Assembly: GCF_022899355.1 (NCBI RefSeq)
Contig: NZ_JALJCK010000005.1
Coordinates: 372,001-436,000, forward strand
DNA: 64,000 nucleotides
Direction: 5' to 3'
Origin: Shinella yambaruensis
GTDB lineage: Bacteria; Pseudomonadota; Alphaproteobacteria; Rhizobiales; Rhizobiaceae
The notes under the pieces were generated by a model that saw only the letters and a program-made list of their open reading frames with translations, did no database searches and was not told where the DNA came from. How positions within the stretch are numbered: position 1 is the stretch's first letter; every line of letters starts with the position of its first letter. Of the stretch, positions 53,900-63,084 are shown piece after piece. The position numbers and the translations under genes are program-made.

Positions 53900-55531
53900 A
53901 TGGACGCGGATTACATTGTCGTCGGTGGAGGCTCGGCCGGATGTGTGATCGCCGCACGGCTGACGGAAGATGCCGACATGACGGTCCTCCTGCTGGAGGC
54001 AGGCCCGCGCGACCGGTCCGTCCTGTTCCATTGGCCGGCCGGCTTTGCCAAGATGACGAAGGGCATTGCGAGTTGGGGCTGGTCCACCGTGCCGCAAAAG
54101 CACCTGCGCGATCGTGTGCTCTGGTTCACCCAGGCAAAAGTCATCGGCGGCGGATCGAGCATAAACGCGCAGATCTATACCCGCGGCAACCGCCGGGACT
54201 ACGATGCCTGGGCCGAGGAGCACGGCTGCCTTGGCTGGGCCTATCGCGATGTCCTGCCCTACTTCAAGCGCGCCGAGGGAAACGAGCGGTTTTCCGAACC
54301 CTTCCACGGCACGGACGGTCCGCTCGGCGTGTCGATGCCGCGCGCCGCGCTGCCGATCTGCGAAGCCTTCGTGCGCGCCGGGCAGCAATGGGGCATGCCC
54401 TACAATCCCGATTTCAACGGCCGGCATCAGGCAGGCGTCGGCTTCTATCAGCTGACACAGCGGGATGTTCGCCGCTCGTCTACCGCCGGAACCTATCTTC
54501 GCGACGCCGAGCCGCGAAGGAACCTGACGGTCGAGACCAACGCCCAGGTACGGCGCATTCTCGTTGCCGCCGGCCGCGCGACCGGCGTCGAGATGATGGA
54601 CGGAACCGTACATCATGCCCGCCGCGAGGTGATCCTGACGGCAGGCGCCATCGGCTCTCCGCGCCTCCTAATGCTCTCGGGCATCGGGCCTGCCGATCAT
54701 CTGCGCGTGGCAGGCGTTGAAGTCCTGCACGACCTGCCGGGGGTTGGCGAAAACCTGCAGGACCATATCGACATCTGCGTGCTCGCCGAATGCACGGGGC
54801 CGCACTCCTATGACGGGGTGCTCAGGCCGGACCGGATGATCGCCGCCGGCCTGCAATATTTCGCCCTCAAATCCGGGCCGGTGGCCTCCTCCCTCTTCGA
54901 GACGGGCGGCTTCTGGTATGCCGATCCGGATGCCTTCTGGCCGGACATGCAGTTCCATCTCGGCCAGGGCTCCGGCATCGAAAAGGGCATCGCCACGATC
55001 AACGGCTGGGGCGTCACCCTCAATTCCGCCCTCATGCGCCCCCGATCGCGCGGCACGGTGCGCCTTGCCTCTTCCGATCCCGCGGCCGCGCCGCTGATCG
55101 ACCCGAACTACTGGTCCGATCCCTACGATCGCGAAATCTCGCTGCGCGGGCTGGAAATGGCCCGCGAGATCCTGCGCCAGCCGGCACTGCGCCCCTATCT
55201 GCGCCGCGAGGTGCTGCCGGGCGACGGGGTGAAAGACCGCGAGGCCCTGTTCGATTACGCCTGCCGCATGGCAAAGACCGATCATCATCCGGTCGGCACT
55301 TGCCGGATGGGCACGGACGACATGGCGGTGGTCGATCCGGAGCTGCGCGTGCGGGGTATTGCCGACCTCCGGGTCTGCGACGCCTCCGTCATGCCGCAGA
55401 TCAACTCGTCGAACACCAACGCCCCCACGATCATGATCGGCGAAAAGGCCAGCGATCTCATTCGCGGCCTGCCGCCCCTGCCGGCGGCGGACCTGTCGCA
55501 AGAGCATGGTCGCAAACGGGAATTGGCCTGA
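53900..55531 (+). CDS. GMC-family FAD oxidoreductase, second copy
   Basis: 543 residues. FAD motif DYIVVGGGSAGCVIAARLTE, signature KVIGGGSSINAQIYTRGN, second signature LTAGAIGSPRLLMLSGIGPA, active-site His in DHHPVGTCRMGTDD and Asn in SSNTNAPTIMIGEKASDL. It shares layout and many motifs with the GMC enzyme at 43082, suggesting related alcohol substrates. The start is ATG 53900, after GAGGAAGG; a GTG at 53888 is less likely. First gene of the operon with the VOC protein and the MalE-type transporter. Confidence 0.93.
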   Translation: MDADYIVVGGGSAGCVIAARLTEDADMTVLLLEAGPRDRSVLFHWPAGFAKMTKGIASWGWSTVPQKHLRDRVLWFTQAKVIGGGSSINAQIYTRGNRRDYDAWAEEHGCLGWAYRDVLPYFKRAEGNERFSEPFHGTDGPLGVSMPRAALPICEAFVRAGQQWGMPYNPDFNGRHQAGVGFYQLTQRDVRRSSTAGTYLRDAEPRRNLTVETNAQVRRILVAAGRATGVEMMDGTVHHARREVILTAGAIGSPRLLMLSGIGPADHLRVAGVEVLHDLPGVGENLQDHIDICVLAECTGPHSYDGVLRPDRMIAAGLQYFALKSGPVASSLFETGGFWYADPDAFWPDMQFHLGQGSGIEKGIATINGWGVTLNSALMRPRSRGTVRLASSDPAAAPLIDPNYWSDPYDREISLRGLEMAREILRQPALRPYLRREVLPGDGVKDREALFDYACRMAKTDHHPVGTCRMGTDDMAVVDPELRVRGIADLRVCDASVMPQINSSNTNAPTIMIGEKASDLIRGLPPLPAADLSQEHGRKRELA

Positions 55532-55556
55532 TTTATCCAAGGAAGGGGAGGAATTC

Positions 55557-56072
55557 ATGAAAGTCTACGGAATGCAGCATGTGGGCTTCACGGTGCCCGA
55601 TCTCGACCAGGCGGTGGCGTTTTTCACAGGGCTGTTCGGTGCGGTGGAATGCCTGTCCACCGGCCTCATCGATGTGGATGGCGAATATATGCGGCGGCGT
55701 CTCGGTGTGACGTGCAACGCGCGCATCGAGGACATCAAGGTGCTGCGCGTCGGCAACGGCGCCAATCTCGAACTCTTCAAGTACTCCGGCGATGCCGAGC
55801 CTGACGCCCCGCTCAAGCGCAACAGCCAGCCCGGCGGCTATCACCTGGCCTTTCAGGTGGACGACTGCAATGCGGCGGCCGCCCGGCTTCGCGCGGCAGG
55901 CGTCGAGGTGCTGGACGGGCCGACCTATATCGACGGAGGTCCCATGGAAGGCCTGACCTGGTGTTACCTGAAGGCGCCCTGGGGCCAGTTCCTCGAAATC
56001 GTCAGCATGGCGGGTCCCCTGGGCGCCGAGCGGGCGGGTGGTCCCGCACAGTGGTCTCCCGCAACCGATTGA
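55557..56072 (+). CDS. VOC-superfamily (glyoxalase/dioxygenase fold) protein
   Basis: 171 residues with two beta-alpha-beta-beta-beta units. Probable metal ligands are His in GMQHVGFTVPDL, His in GGYHLAFQVDDC and Glu in GQFLEIVSMAGP. Such proteins can be isomerases, epimerases, lyases or dioxygenases; the reaction is not readable. The ATG at 55557 has GGGGAGG upstream, within 26 bases of the GMC stop, so it is in the same operon. Confidence 0.87.
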   Translation: MKVYGMQHVGFTVPDLDQAVAFFTGLFGAVECLSTGLIDVDGEYMRRRLGVTCNARIEDIKVLRVGNGANLELFKYSGDAEPDAPLKRNSQPGGYHLAFQVDDCNAAAARLRAAGVEVLDGPTYIDGGPMEGLTWCYLKAPWGQFLEIVSMAGPLGAERAGGPAQWSPATD

Positions 56073-56117
56073 TATCGCAATATGCGGCCCCGTACCGCAT
56101 GGCGTTTCGCCAATTGG

Positions 56118-56129
56118 TGAAACGTTTCA
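56118..56129. promoter_or_regulatory. LacI-type operator, perfect palindrome
   Basis: TGAAACGTTTCA, with the central CG typical of LacI-family sites, within TTGG...CAACAA, 26 bases before the binding-protein ATG at 56156. It suggests an internal LacI-controlled promoter for the transporter genes. Confidence 0.72.
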
Positions 56130-56155
56130 ACAACGGGACTCAACAGGAGGAGAAA

Positions 56156-57565
56156 ATGGGTAGAATGCGAACTCTGGCTTATGCCGTGGCACTCTGCATG
56201 GCGACAGCAGGCGCGGCGATGGCCGAAAAGCCATTCGAAGGCGTCGAGCTGAAAATGCTCGGCATCGGCGATACGTCAGTCACCCGCCTTGCCCCGATCG
56301 TCGGGGAATTCGAGGCCTTGACCGGCGCGAAGGTGCAGATCGACATGTTTCCCTATCCGGGGCTCGTCGACAAGATCATCATAGAAGCAAGTTCCGATTC
56401 GCCGTCCTATCAGTTGCTCTGGGTCGACAGCCCCTGGGTCGGCATGCTCGGCGAGGCCGGCGCACTCGTCGACCTGACGGACCTCGCCAGGCGCGATGCC
56501 GCAGACATCAAGCTCGACGACATCATCCCGATCCAGTTGCAGGAAAACACCTGGCAGGGCCAGCTTCTCGCTTTTCCCGCCTCCGGCATGACCTGGCTCA
56601 ACCAGTACCGCGCCGACCTCTTCGAAAATCCCGGGGAACAGGCCGCGTTCAAGGCGAAATACGGCTACGACCTCGCCGCCCCGACGACATGGGACCAGTA
56701 TCGCGACATCGCCGAATTCTTCACCCGCAAGAAGGGCGAGAACGCCGGCGGCAAGCCGCTCGAAAACGATCTCTACGGCGCCAGCCAGTCCTACAGCCGC
56801 GTCCAGGGCGCCATCACGCATGACTATTTCCCGTTCATGCGCTCGTTCGGCGGCGACTATTGGGACCCGCAGACCGGTCTTTGCGCCATGACGGGCGAAC
56901 CGCACATCAAGGCGGCCGAATACATGAAGTCGCTGATCCCCTTCAACCCTCCGGACTATCTCGGCCTGATGTGGGACATCCAGTCCGGCTACATGGAGCG
57001 CGGCGAGGCTGCTCAGGCCGCCTATTGGTCGGTCCGCTCCGTGCGGCTCACCAACCCCGCGGAAGCCAGGCTCGCGGAAATCGGCAAGGCCGGCTTCGCG
57101 GCCAATCCGACGGACGGCGGCAAACCTGAGCCGACCTATACCGGCGCGCTCTCCTTCGCCATCAACGCGAAAGTCTCCGACAAGGAAAAGGAAGCCGCCT
57201 GGGCCTTCATCAAATGGTCCACGAGTGAAGACCTGATGCGGCGCTTCGCCACCGAGGGCAACGGCGTCAGCCAGTTCCGCAAGGCGATCCTCGCCGATCC
57301 GGACCTGCAGCAGAAATACCCCTACTACAAGGTTCTGCTCGACAGCCAGGCCAATGCCAAGCGCCGCATCTTCCACCCGTTCTACCAAGATGTCGAGGAG
57401 ACCTTCGGCGTCGAGCTGAACAAGTTCATGGCCGGCGAGACCGCAACGGCTGCGGAAGCGCTGACCACGGCGTGCAATGCGGTCAATTCGCGCCTGAAGA
57501 TGTTCCCGGTCGAAACGCGCCTGCGCTGGATCAACGACGTGCCGGCGAAGGTCCTTGCGGACTGA
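56156..57565 (+). CDS. MalE-type ABC transporter substrate-binding protein
   Basis: 469 residues with a Sec signal peptide (LAYAVALCMATAGAAMA) and an extracellular solute-binding family 1 fold (LAPIVGEFEALTGAKVQIDM; FPASGMTWLNQYRADLFE; GALSFAINAKVSDKEKEAAW). CUT1-type ligands are usually oligosaccharides, polyols or glycosides. The ATG at 56156 has AGGAGGAGA upstream. Its last part is followed by a strong hairpin and an intergenic repeat before the permease genes. Confidence 0.93.
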   Translation: MGRMRTLAYAVALCMATAGAAMAEKPFEGVELKMLGIGDTSVTRLAPIVGEFEALTGAKVQIDMFPYPGLVDKIIIEASSDSPSYQLLWVDSPWVGMLGEAGALVDLTDLARRDAADIKLDDIIPIQLQENTWQGQLLAFPASGMTWLNQYRADLFENPGEQAAFKAKYGYDLAAPTTWDQYRDIAEFFTRKKGENAGGKPLENDLYGASQSYSRVQGAITHDYFPFMRSFGGDYWDPQTGLCAMTGEPHIKAAEYMKSLIPFNPPDYLGLMWDIQSGYMERGEAAQAAYWSVRSVRLTNPAEARLAEIGKAGFAANPTDGGKPEPTYTGALSFAINAKVSDKEKEAAWAFIKWSTSEDLMRRFATEGNGVSQFRKAILADPDLQQKYPYYKVLLDSQANAKRRIFHPFYQDVEETFGVELNKFMAGETATAAEALTTACNAVNSRLKMFPVETRLRWINDVPAKVLAD

Positions 57566-57580
57566 CGCGCACGTTCGCCG

Positions 57581-57607
57581 CGCCGCCCCAGCCTCCCCGG
57601 GGCGGCG
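57581..57607 (+). promoter_or_regulatory. intercistronic hairpin after the MalE-type binding protein
   Basis: CGCCGCCCC (57581-57589) pairs perfectly with GGGGCGGCG (57599-57607). It is the counterpart of the hairpin after the ribose-type binding protein and probably sets a high binding-protein to permease ratio. Confidence 0.7.
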
Positions 57608-57612
57608 CTTCC

Positions 57613-57673
57613 CGGAGCATTTCCAGCAAAGTGCGGCACGCGGTTTTGCGTCCGGGAATGCGTCAAAACAAGA
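57613..57673 (+). repeat. rhizobial intergenic repeat inside the transporter operon
   Basis: The segment starting GGAGCATTTCCAGCAAAGTG and running through CGGTTTTGCGTCCGGGAATG to CAAAACAAGA resembles a dispersed intergenic element common in Rhizobiaceae (GGAGCATTT...AAACCGGTTTTCCGTCCGGAAATGCG type). It lies between the binding-protein and permease genes. Identification is from memory of the pattern. Confidence 0.55.
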
Positions 57674-57694
57674 GGATAATGCCGGAGTTCCGCC

Positions 57695-58585
57695 ATGGCC
57701 TATCAAGCAACGCGCAACAGGCGCATCTTCGTTCTCTTCCTGCTGCCCGTCGTCGCAGTCCTGTTCCTCACGACGATCTATCCGATGCTCTATGCGGGCT
57801 GGCTGTCGTTTCGCAATTACGACCTTGCCAAACCCTTCATTCCGCGCATCTTCGTCGGCTGGGCGAACTATGCCGAGATCCTGTCCTCGGGCACGTTCCT
57901 GCATGCGCTCGTCACGACGCTGAAGCTGATGGCAATGACGCTCTCCATCCAGCTCGTGCTCGGCGTCGGCATCGCGCTTCTCGTCACGCAGCGCCTGCCC
58001 GGCATGGGTGTGGCACGCACGCTTCTGCTCATCCCCATGATGATTTCGCCCGTCATCGTGGGGCTCGTCTGGCTGTTCCTCTATTTCCCGGAACTCGGCT
58101 ATCTCAACTATTTCCTTAGCCTCGTCGGCCTTTCCGGCGTCGGCTGGATCACCACCACGACCTGGGCGCTCTGGGCGATCGCCATAGCCGACATCTGGCA
58201 ATGGACGCCCTTCATCATGATGGGCACGGCCGCCGCGCTGCATTCGCTGTCGCCCGAGCCCTACGAGGCGGCGATGATCGACGGAAACTCGCGCTGGGAC
58301 GTGTTCTGGCGCGTGACGCTGCCGCAGCTGAAGCCCGTTCTGATCAGCCTGATGTTCCTGCGCGCGATCGACGCCTTTAAGATCTACGACATCATCTTCG
58401 TGCTGACGAAGGGCGGGCCGGGCGACTCCACCGAAGTGCTCTCCATGTTCATCTATCGCGAGTCCTTCACCTTCTGGCGCATGGGCATGGGCGCCGCGGC
58501 GTCCTTCGTCTCGCTCGCCATCATCACGGTCCTCGTCACCTTCTTTTTCAAATCGCTGAACCGCGACCGCTCGGCGCTGGAGTAG
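57695..58585 (+). CDS. MalF-type ABC transporter permease
   Basis: 296 residues with six transmembrane segments. The EAA coupling loop is EAAMIDGNSRWDVFWRVTLP near residue 190. RIFVLFLLPVVAVLFLTTIYP forms the first segment. It pairs with the permease that begins 4 bases after its stop. CUT1-family carbohydrate importer component. Confidence 0.94.
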   Translation: MAYQATRNRRIFVLFLLPVVAVLFLTTIYPMLYAGWLSFRNYDLAKPFIPRIFVGWANYAEILSSGTFLHALVTTLKLMAMTLSIQLVLGVGIALLVTQRLPGMGVARTLLLIPMMISPVIVGLVWLFLYFPELGYLNYFLSLVGLSGVGWITTTTWALWAIAIADIWQWTPFIMMGTAAALHSLSPEPYEAAMIDGNSRWDVFWRVTLPQLKPVLISLMFLRAIDAFKIYDIIFVLTKGGPGDSTEVLSMFIYRESFTFWRMGMGAAASFVSLAIITVLVTFFFKSLNRDRSALE

Positions 58586-58589
58586 CCCC

Positions 58590-59414
58590 ATGAACAAGCC
58601 TTCGACCCGTCAGGCCATCCTCGTCTACCTGCTTCTCGCGGTGGTGCTGATCGTCTTCCTGACGCCGATCTATCTCGTCGCTTCCTCCTCGGTGAAGCCT
58701 GCGCCCATCATGTTCCAGAAGCCGCCGGCCTTCTTCTTCACGCCGACCTGGGAACACTACCATGTGCTCTTCACCGAGCGTCCGTTCCTGAAGTTCATCG
58801 GCAACAGCCTGATCGTCGCCCTCGGCTCGACGGCGATCAGCCTCGTCTTCGGTTCGCTCGCGGCCTATGCGATCAGCCGCATACGCCACAGGCGAATGAA
58901 CGACGTGGCCTTCTGGATCCTGTCGCTGCGCATGTTCCCGCCCATCACGGTGGTCGTACCCTACTACATCATCTTCAAGACTGCCGGCCTCCTCGACACG
59001 CCGCTGGCGCTGATCATCGTCTATTCCACCGCCAACATCCCGCTGGTCGTGTGGCTGATGAAAGGTTTCTTCGACGAGGTGCCGTCGGCACTCGAAGAGG
59101 CGGCGATGGTCGACGGCTACGGCATCATCGAGACCTTCTGGCGCGTGACGTTGCCGCTCGCGGCACCCGGCCTCGCGGTCTCGGCGGTGTTCTGCTTCAT
59201 CTTCTCGTGGAACGAGTTCCTCTTCGCCCTGATGCTCACAGGCTCCAGGGCGCAGACCGCTACCGTCGCCGTCATGTCCTTCTGGTCATCCGATGCCGTC
59301 CAGTGGGGCCGCATCATGGCGGGTTCCTTCATCATCCTCATCCCCGGCGTCGTCTTCGTCCTGACCTGCCAGCGCTGGCTGGTCCGCGGCCTGACGATGG
59401 GCTCAGTCAAGTAA
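58590..59414 (+). CDS. MalG-type ABC transporter permease
   Basis: 274 residues with six transmembrane segments and the EAA loop EEAAMVDGYGIIETFWRVTLP near residue 170. FSWNEFLFALMLTGS is a typical MalG-like segment. It is the second channel subunit of the CUT1 importer; the ATPase gene follows after 10 bases. Confidence 0.94.
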   Translation: MNKPSTRQAILVYLLLAVVLIVFLTPIYLVASSSVKPAPIMFQKPPAFFFTPTWEHYHVLFTERPFLKFIGNSLIVALGSTAISLVFGSLAAYAISRIRHRRMNDVAFWILSLRMFPPITVVVPYYIIFKTAGLLDTPLALIIVYSTANIPLVVWLMKGFFDEVPSALEEAAMVDGYGIIETFWRVTLPLAAPGLAVSAVFCFIFSWNEFLFALMLTGSRAQTATVAVMSFWSSDAVQWGRIMAGSFIILIPGVVFVLTCQRWLVRGLTMGSVK

Positions 59415-59424
59415 GGAGGGGCGC

Positions 59425-60498
59425 ATGTCGTCCATTGCACTGGAAAAAGTGGTCAAGCGCTACGGCGCCTTCGAGATCGTCCACGGCATCGACCTTGCCA
59501 TAGACAAGGGGGAATTCGTCGTGCTTCTCGGCCCGTCGGGCTGCGGCAAGACCACGACGCTGCGCATGGTCGCAGGCCTGGAGGACGTCTCCGACGGAAA
59601 GCTCTCGATCGGCGGGCGGGTCGTCAACGACGTGGCGCCCAAGGATCGCGGCGTCGCCATGGTGTTCCAGAACTACGCGCTCTACCCGCACATGACCGTA
59701 CGGCAGAACATGGAGTTCGCCCTGCGTCCGCTGAAGCTCGCCCCCGGCGAAGTCGACCGGCGCGTTCGGGAGACGGCCGCCATCCTCGGTCTCGACGCCC
59801 TGCTGGCGCGCAAGCCTTCTGCACTATCGGGCGGCCAACGGCAACGCGTCGCGATGGGGCGGGCCATGGTGCGCACGCCCGAGGTCTTCCTCTTCGACGA
59901 GCCGCTGTCGAACCTCGACGCGAAACTGCGCACGCAGGTGCGCTGGGAGATCGGCAAGCTGCACAAGCGGCTCGGCACCACCATCCTCTACGTCACCCAC
60001 GACCAGGTGGAGGCCATGACGCTGGCCGACAAGATCGTCATCATGCGGGACGGCCATGTGGAACAGGTGGGCAGCCCGGAAGATGTCTATACCCGCCCCG
60101 CCAACACCTTCGTCGCGACGTTCATCGGCAGCCCCGCCATGAATCTGGTGCCGGCGCGCCTGATGGGTGGAAAGCTGCAGGCCGAAGCCTTCACGCTCCC
60201 CCTGCCCGACCGCTTCGCCGGCCGCACCGCGGAGGGCCAGGCCGTGCTCATCGGCACAAGGCCATCGGATGTCACGCTGACCGCAGCCGACAACCCGGGC
60301 GCCCTGCGCGCCACCGTCGAAGTGACCGAGTATCTCGGCGATGACGCGCTCCTCGACCTCAGGGTCGGCCTGCATGAGATGATCGCCCAGGTTCCTGCCG
60401 CCAACCGGCCGGGAAACGACGCGTCGGTCCATGTCACCTTCAACGCGGCCGGCCTGCATCTCTTCGATGCGGCGACCGGCGGCACGCTCCTCTCCTGA
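59425..60498 (+). CDS. MalK/UgpC-type ABC transporter ATP-binding protein
   Basis: 357 residues. Walker A LLGPSGCGKTTTLRMVAG, Q-loop MVFQNYALYPHMTV, signature SALSGGQRQRVAMGRAMV, Walker B FLFDEPLSNLDAKLR, H-loop YVTHDQVEAMTLADK, then the C-terminal regulatory TOBE domain (about 240-355). It energises the importer at 56156-59414. The MDR dehydrogenase gene follows after 11 bases. Confidence 0.95.
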   Translation: MSSIALEKVVKRYGAFEIVHGIDLAIDKGEFVVLLGPSGCGKTTTLRMVAGLEDVSDGKLSIGGRVVNDVAPKDRGVAMVFQNYALYPHMTVRQNMEFALRPLKLAPGEVDRRVRETAAILGLDALLARKPSALSGGQRQRVAMGRAMVRTPEVFLFDEPLSNLDAKLRTQVRWEIGKLHKRLGTTILYVTHDQVEAMTLADKIVIMRDGHVEQVGSPEDVYTRPANTFVATFIGSPAMNLVPARLMGGKLQAEAFTLPLPDRFAGRTAEGQAVLIGTRPSDVTLTAADNPGALRATVEVTEYLGDDALLDLRVGLHEMIAQVPAANRPGNDASVHVTFNAAGLHLFDAATGGTLLS

Positions 60499-60509
60499 AA
60501 GCCTCGCCC

Positions 60510-61514
60510 ATGCCAATGGAAATCATCATCCCCTCCCGCCGGACCTTCCAGCTCCGGCCCTATGAGGACCAGCCGCTGCAACGCGGCGAGATACGAGGGC
60601 GAACGCTGTGCACGCTGATCAGCCAAGGCACCGAGATCGGTTGGGCCAATGGCGACGCCTTTCCGGTCCGGCCGGGCTATGCCGCAGTCTTCGAGGTCGA
60701 GGAGGTCGGCGAAGGCGTGACCGGCGTGACGCGCGGCGAACGGCGCTTTGCGATGGGTTACCATCGATCGAGCCAGACCCACGCGGCCGAACACACCCTG
60801 CCGCTGCCGGACGGCATGGCACCCGACACCGCCGTCATCGCACGGCTGATGGGCGTGTCGATGACCACCCTGATGACGACAAAGGCCCGCCCGGGCGATC
60901 GTGTCGTCATAACAGGCGCCGGCCCCGTCGGCTTCCTCGCCGCCCATCTGTTCCAGATCTGCGGCTACCGCGTCACGGTGGTCGATCCCGACGCCGTGCG
61001 CCGGGAACAGCTCGCCCGCAGCGGCATCAGCGATACGCGTTCGGCCATGCCGCTGGACGATCCCGATCTCGCCGGCCGGGTCGCGCTGGTGGTCGACTGC
61101 TCGGGCCACGAGGGTGCCGTGCTGGAAGGCTGCCGCATCATCCGCCGCATGGGAGAAGTGGTCCTCGTCGGCGTTCCCTGGCGCAAACATACCGATCTGA
61201 CGGCCTATGACGTGCTCAATGCCGTCTTCTTCAACCACGTCACCTTGCGCTCGGGCTGGGAATGGGAACTTCCCATGCACGCCCGCAGCTTTCTCTGGGA
61301 GGAACTGCTTGAAGGCTACAACAATGCGCCGCACTCGATTTTCAGCGGCTTGTCCCGTGCCCTGGACTGGCTCGCCGAAGACAAAATCCCGCTTCATGGC
61401 CTGGTTCATCATGCAAAGCCGGACGATCCGGCCACGCTCTACGGGGACATCATGGCACGGCATATCGTCGAACCATTCATCGTGCTGGATTGGTCGCAGA
61501 CGGCTGACCGATAG
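60510..61514 (+). CDS. MDR-family dehydrogenase lacking structural zinc ligands
   Basis: 334 residues of the medium-chain dehydrogenase fold. The Rossmann motif VVITGAGPVGFLAAHLFQICG is clear, but the GHE and four-Cys structural zinc motifs are absent (the N-terminal half reads TLISQGTEIGWANGD). It belongs to the group annotated as zinc-binding alcohol dehydrogenases without full zinc sites, often with sugar-acid or cyclitol substrates. Last gene of the second GMC/transporter operon. Confidence 0.82.
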   Translation: MPMEIIIPSRRTFQLRPYEDQPLQRGEIRGRTLCTLISQGTEIGWANGDAFPVRPGYAAVFEVEEVGEGVTGVTRGERRFAMGYHRSSQTHAAEHTLPLPDGMAPDTAVIARLMGVSMTTLMTTKARPGDRVVITGAGPVGFLAAHLFQICGYRVTVVDPDAVRREQLARSGISDTRSAMPLDDPDLAGRVALVVDCSGHEGAVLEGCRIIRRMGEVVLVGVPWRKHTDLTAYDVLNAVFFNHVTLRSGWEWELPMHARSFLWEELLEGYNNAPHSIFSGLSRALDWLAEDKIPLHGLVHHAKPDDPATLYGDIMARHIVEPFIVLDWSQTADR

Positions 61515-61645
61515 CCTCGAAGGATGGCTGCGATACCCTGTGCCATAGCCATCCATGATCAAATACACGAAAGCTGATGAACCACGCACAAGCTACGAAA
61601 AAACAATCTGGGAGCCAGGGAATGGAGGAAAGCCGGCCATCATTT

Positions 61646-62347
61646 CTATATTCTGGCCCTCTCGAAGGCCGCCCATGCCTCTTCGAACTTTCCGATATCA
61701 AAGTCGTCTCTTCGCGCCGGCTCCAGAATGAAGGTTTCGCTCTCCCGCATCTTTTCGATCGCCGTCTCGAGCTCGGGCAGCACCTCGGGCGGCACCACCA
61801 CGGCACCATGGCGATCCGCGTGAAGGAAATCACCCGGTGCAACCGACAAGCCGAAGACGGTAACGGGCGTGTCGAAATCGACGACATGAACGAAACCGTG
61901 ACTTGGCCCGATGGATCCGGCGAGCACCTGGAAATCCGGCGCGAGATCGTCGAGATCCCGCATGACCCCGTTGGTGATCGCGCCCGACAGCTTCAGTCCC
62001 TTGTGAACCGTCGTGTTGACCTCTCCCCAGAACGCGCCGATGGCGGCGGCGCCGTCGAGGTCTTCGATGACCGTGACCGCCGGTCGCGGTCCCGCCGCCA
62101 TGTAGCGGTAATAGTCCATCCGCCGGCGGCGGATCACGTCGGGAGCCTCGGTTGACGGATGAACCGCACGAATTCTCGCCGTCCTTGCATAGCCGAAAAA
62201 TGCCTTGAGACGAGGCTGCGCCGTAAGAACGGTGCCCCGGGTGAACCCCTGGAAGCCGCGCCTGCCCTGCGCGACCTCGATCGCGTTGCAGACCGTGGGC
62301 GTATCGACGGAGGCCAGCAGGCTTTGAAGTGAAGCATCGAGTGTCAT
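61646..62347 (-). CDS. RraA-like protein (HMG aldolase/oxaloacetate decarboxylase family)
   Basis: 233 residues. RraA/demethylmenaquinone methyltransferase-like fold with AFWGEVNTTVHKGLKLSGAI, TNGVMRDLDDL (Arg-Asp of the metal/substrate site) and HADRHGAVVVPPEVLPELE. In catabolic clusters, members act as class II 4-hydroxy-4-methyl-2-oxoglutarate or 4-carboxy-4-hydroxy-2-oxoadipate aldolases; others bind RNase E. The catabolic context favours the aldolase. Start ATG 62347; it follows the hydrolase gene by 38 bases. Confidence 0.85.
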   Translation of the reverse strand: MTLDASLQSLLASVDTPTVCNAIEVAQGRRGFQGFTRGTVLTAQPRLKAFFGYARTARIRAVHPSTEAPDVIRRRRMDYYRYMAAGPRPAVTVIEDLDGAAAIGAFWGEVNTTVHKGLKLSGAITNGVMRDLDDLAPDFQVLAGSIGPSHGFVHVVDFDTPVTVFGLSVAPGDFLHADRHGAVVVPPEVLPELETAIEKMRESETFILEPARRDDFDIGKFEEAWAAFERARI

Positions 62348-62385
62348 GGATGAACCTCCTTGAGATCGCCGGGCGACGGGGACTG

Positions 62386-63084
62386 TCACCGGACGAGCCA
62401 ATGCGCGAGCGCCGACGAAACGGCGCCGGGCTGTTCGATCGTGGTGAGGTGCCCGGCCTGCTCGACCACGACGAGCTCGGAACGGGGCAAGAGCCGCGCC
62501 ATCTCCTCGTGCCGGCGCGGGGGACACAGCCGATCCTCCGCCCCGCAGAGAACAAGCGTCGGACCGGAGTAAGAGCGGAGCGTCTCGGTCTGGTCGCGTC
62601 GGTCCCGCAGGGCGATCGACTGGCGCTCGAAGAGAGCCGGCCCGAGCGCCGTCGCCATGTCGAGGACCAATTCGAGCAGCGGTTGCTTGTCGGCATTGGC
62701 GGCGGCGAAATAGGCGGGGCGCATCTCCTCGACGATGACGGCGGCCAGCCTGCCGTTGCGCGCATCGTCGATCTGCTGGTTCCGGATCGGCAAGCGCTCC
62801 GGCAGATCCGCGTGATGGTTCGTGTCGAGCAGCGCCAGCCGCTCAATCCGTTCCGGTGCCTGCCGCACCATCTCCATCGCCACGATGCCGCCCATGGAAA
62901 GCCCGGCGAGGCGAAGCGGCCCCGGATGCCGGTCGAGAAGCATGCGGGCAAGTCCCTCGATGCTCGGCGGCCCGTCGAGCCGGGCGCAGATCACCTCGGC
63001 CCCGCCGGCGAGCGCCGCAGCCTGATGTGCGAAAAGGCGCTCGTCGCACATCAGGCCGGGTATCAGGAGCAGCGGCGCGCTCAC
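62386..63084 (-). CDS. alpha/beta hydrolase
   Basis: 232 residues. Nucleophile elbow LRLAGLSMGGIVAMEMV (GLSMG), acid region LVLCGAEDRLCPP (Asp) and His in VVEQAGHLTTIEQP complete a Ser-Asp-His triad. The start is the GTG at 63084 (SAPLLLIPGLMCDERLF), overlapping the bicupin stop as GTGA. It could open a lactone or ester in the pathway; the substrate is unknown. Confidence 0.88.
   Translation of the reverse strand: MSAPLLLIPGLMCDERLFAHQAAALAGGAEVICARLDGPPSIEGLARMLLDRHPGPLRLAGLSMGGIVAMEMVRQAPERIERLALLDTNHHADLPERLPIRNQQIDDARNGRLAAVIVEEMRPAYFAAANADKQPLLELVLDMATALGPALFERQSIALRDRRDQTETLRSYSGPTLVLCGAEDRLCPPRRHEEMARLLPRSELVVVEQAGHLTTIEQPGAVSSALAHWLVR

Noticed and set aside
37377..55531. Vitamin B6 (pyridoxine) degradation cluster
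   Set aside because: The GMC oxidases and the pyridoxal-dehydrogenase-type aldo/keto reductase fit loosely, but pyridoxolactonase, pyridoxic acid dehydrogenase and the ring-opening oxygenase are absent, and two sugar importers plus CoA enzymes do not belong to it.
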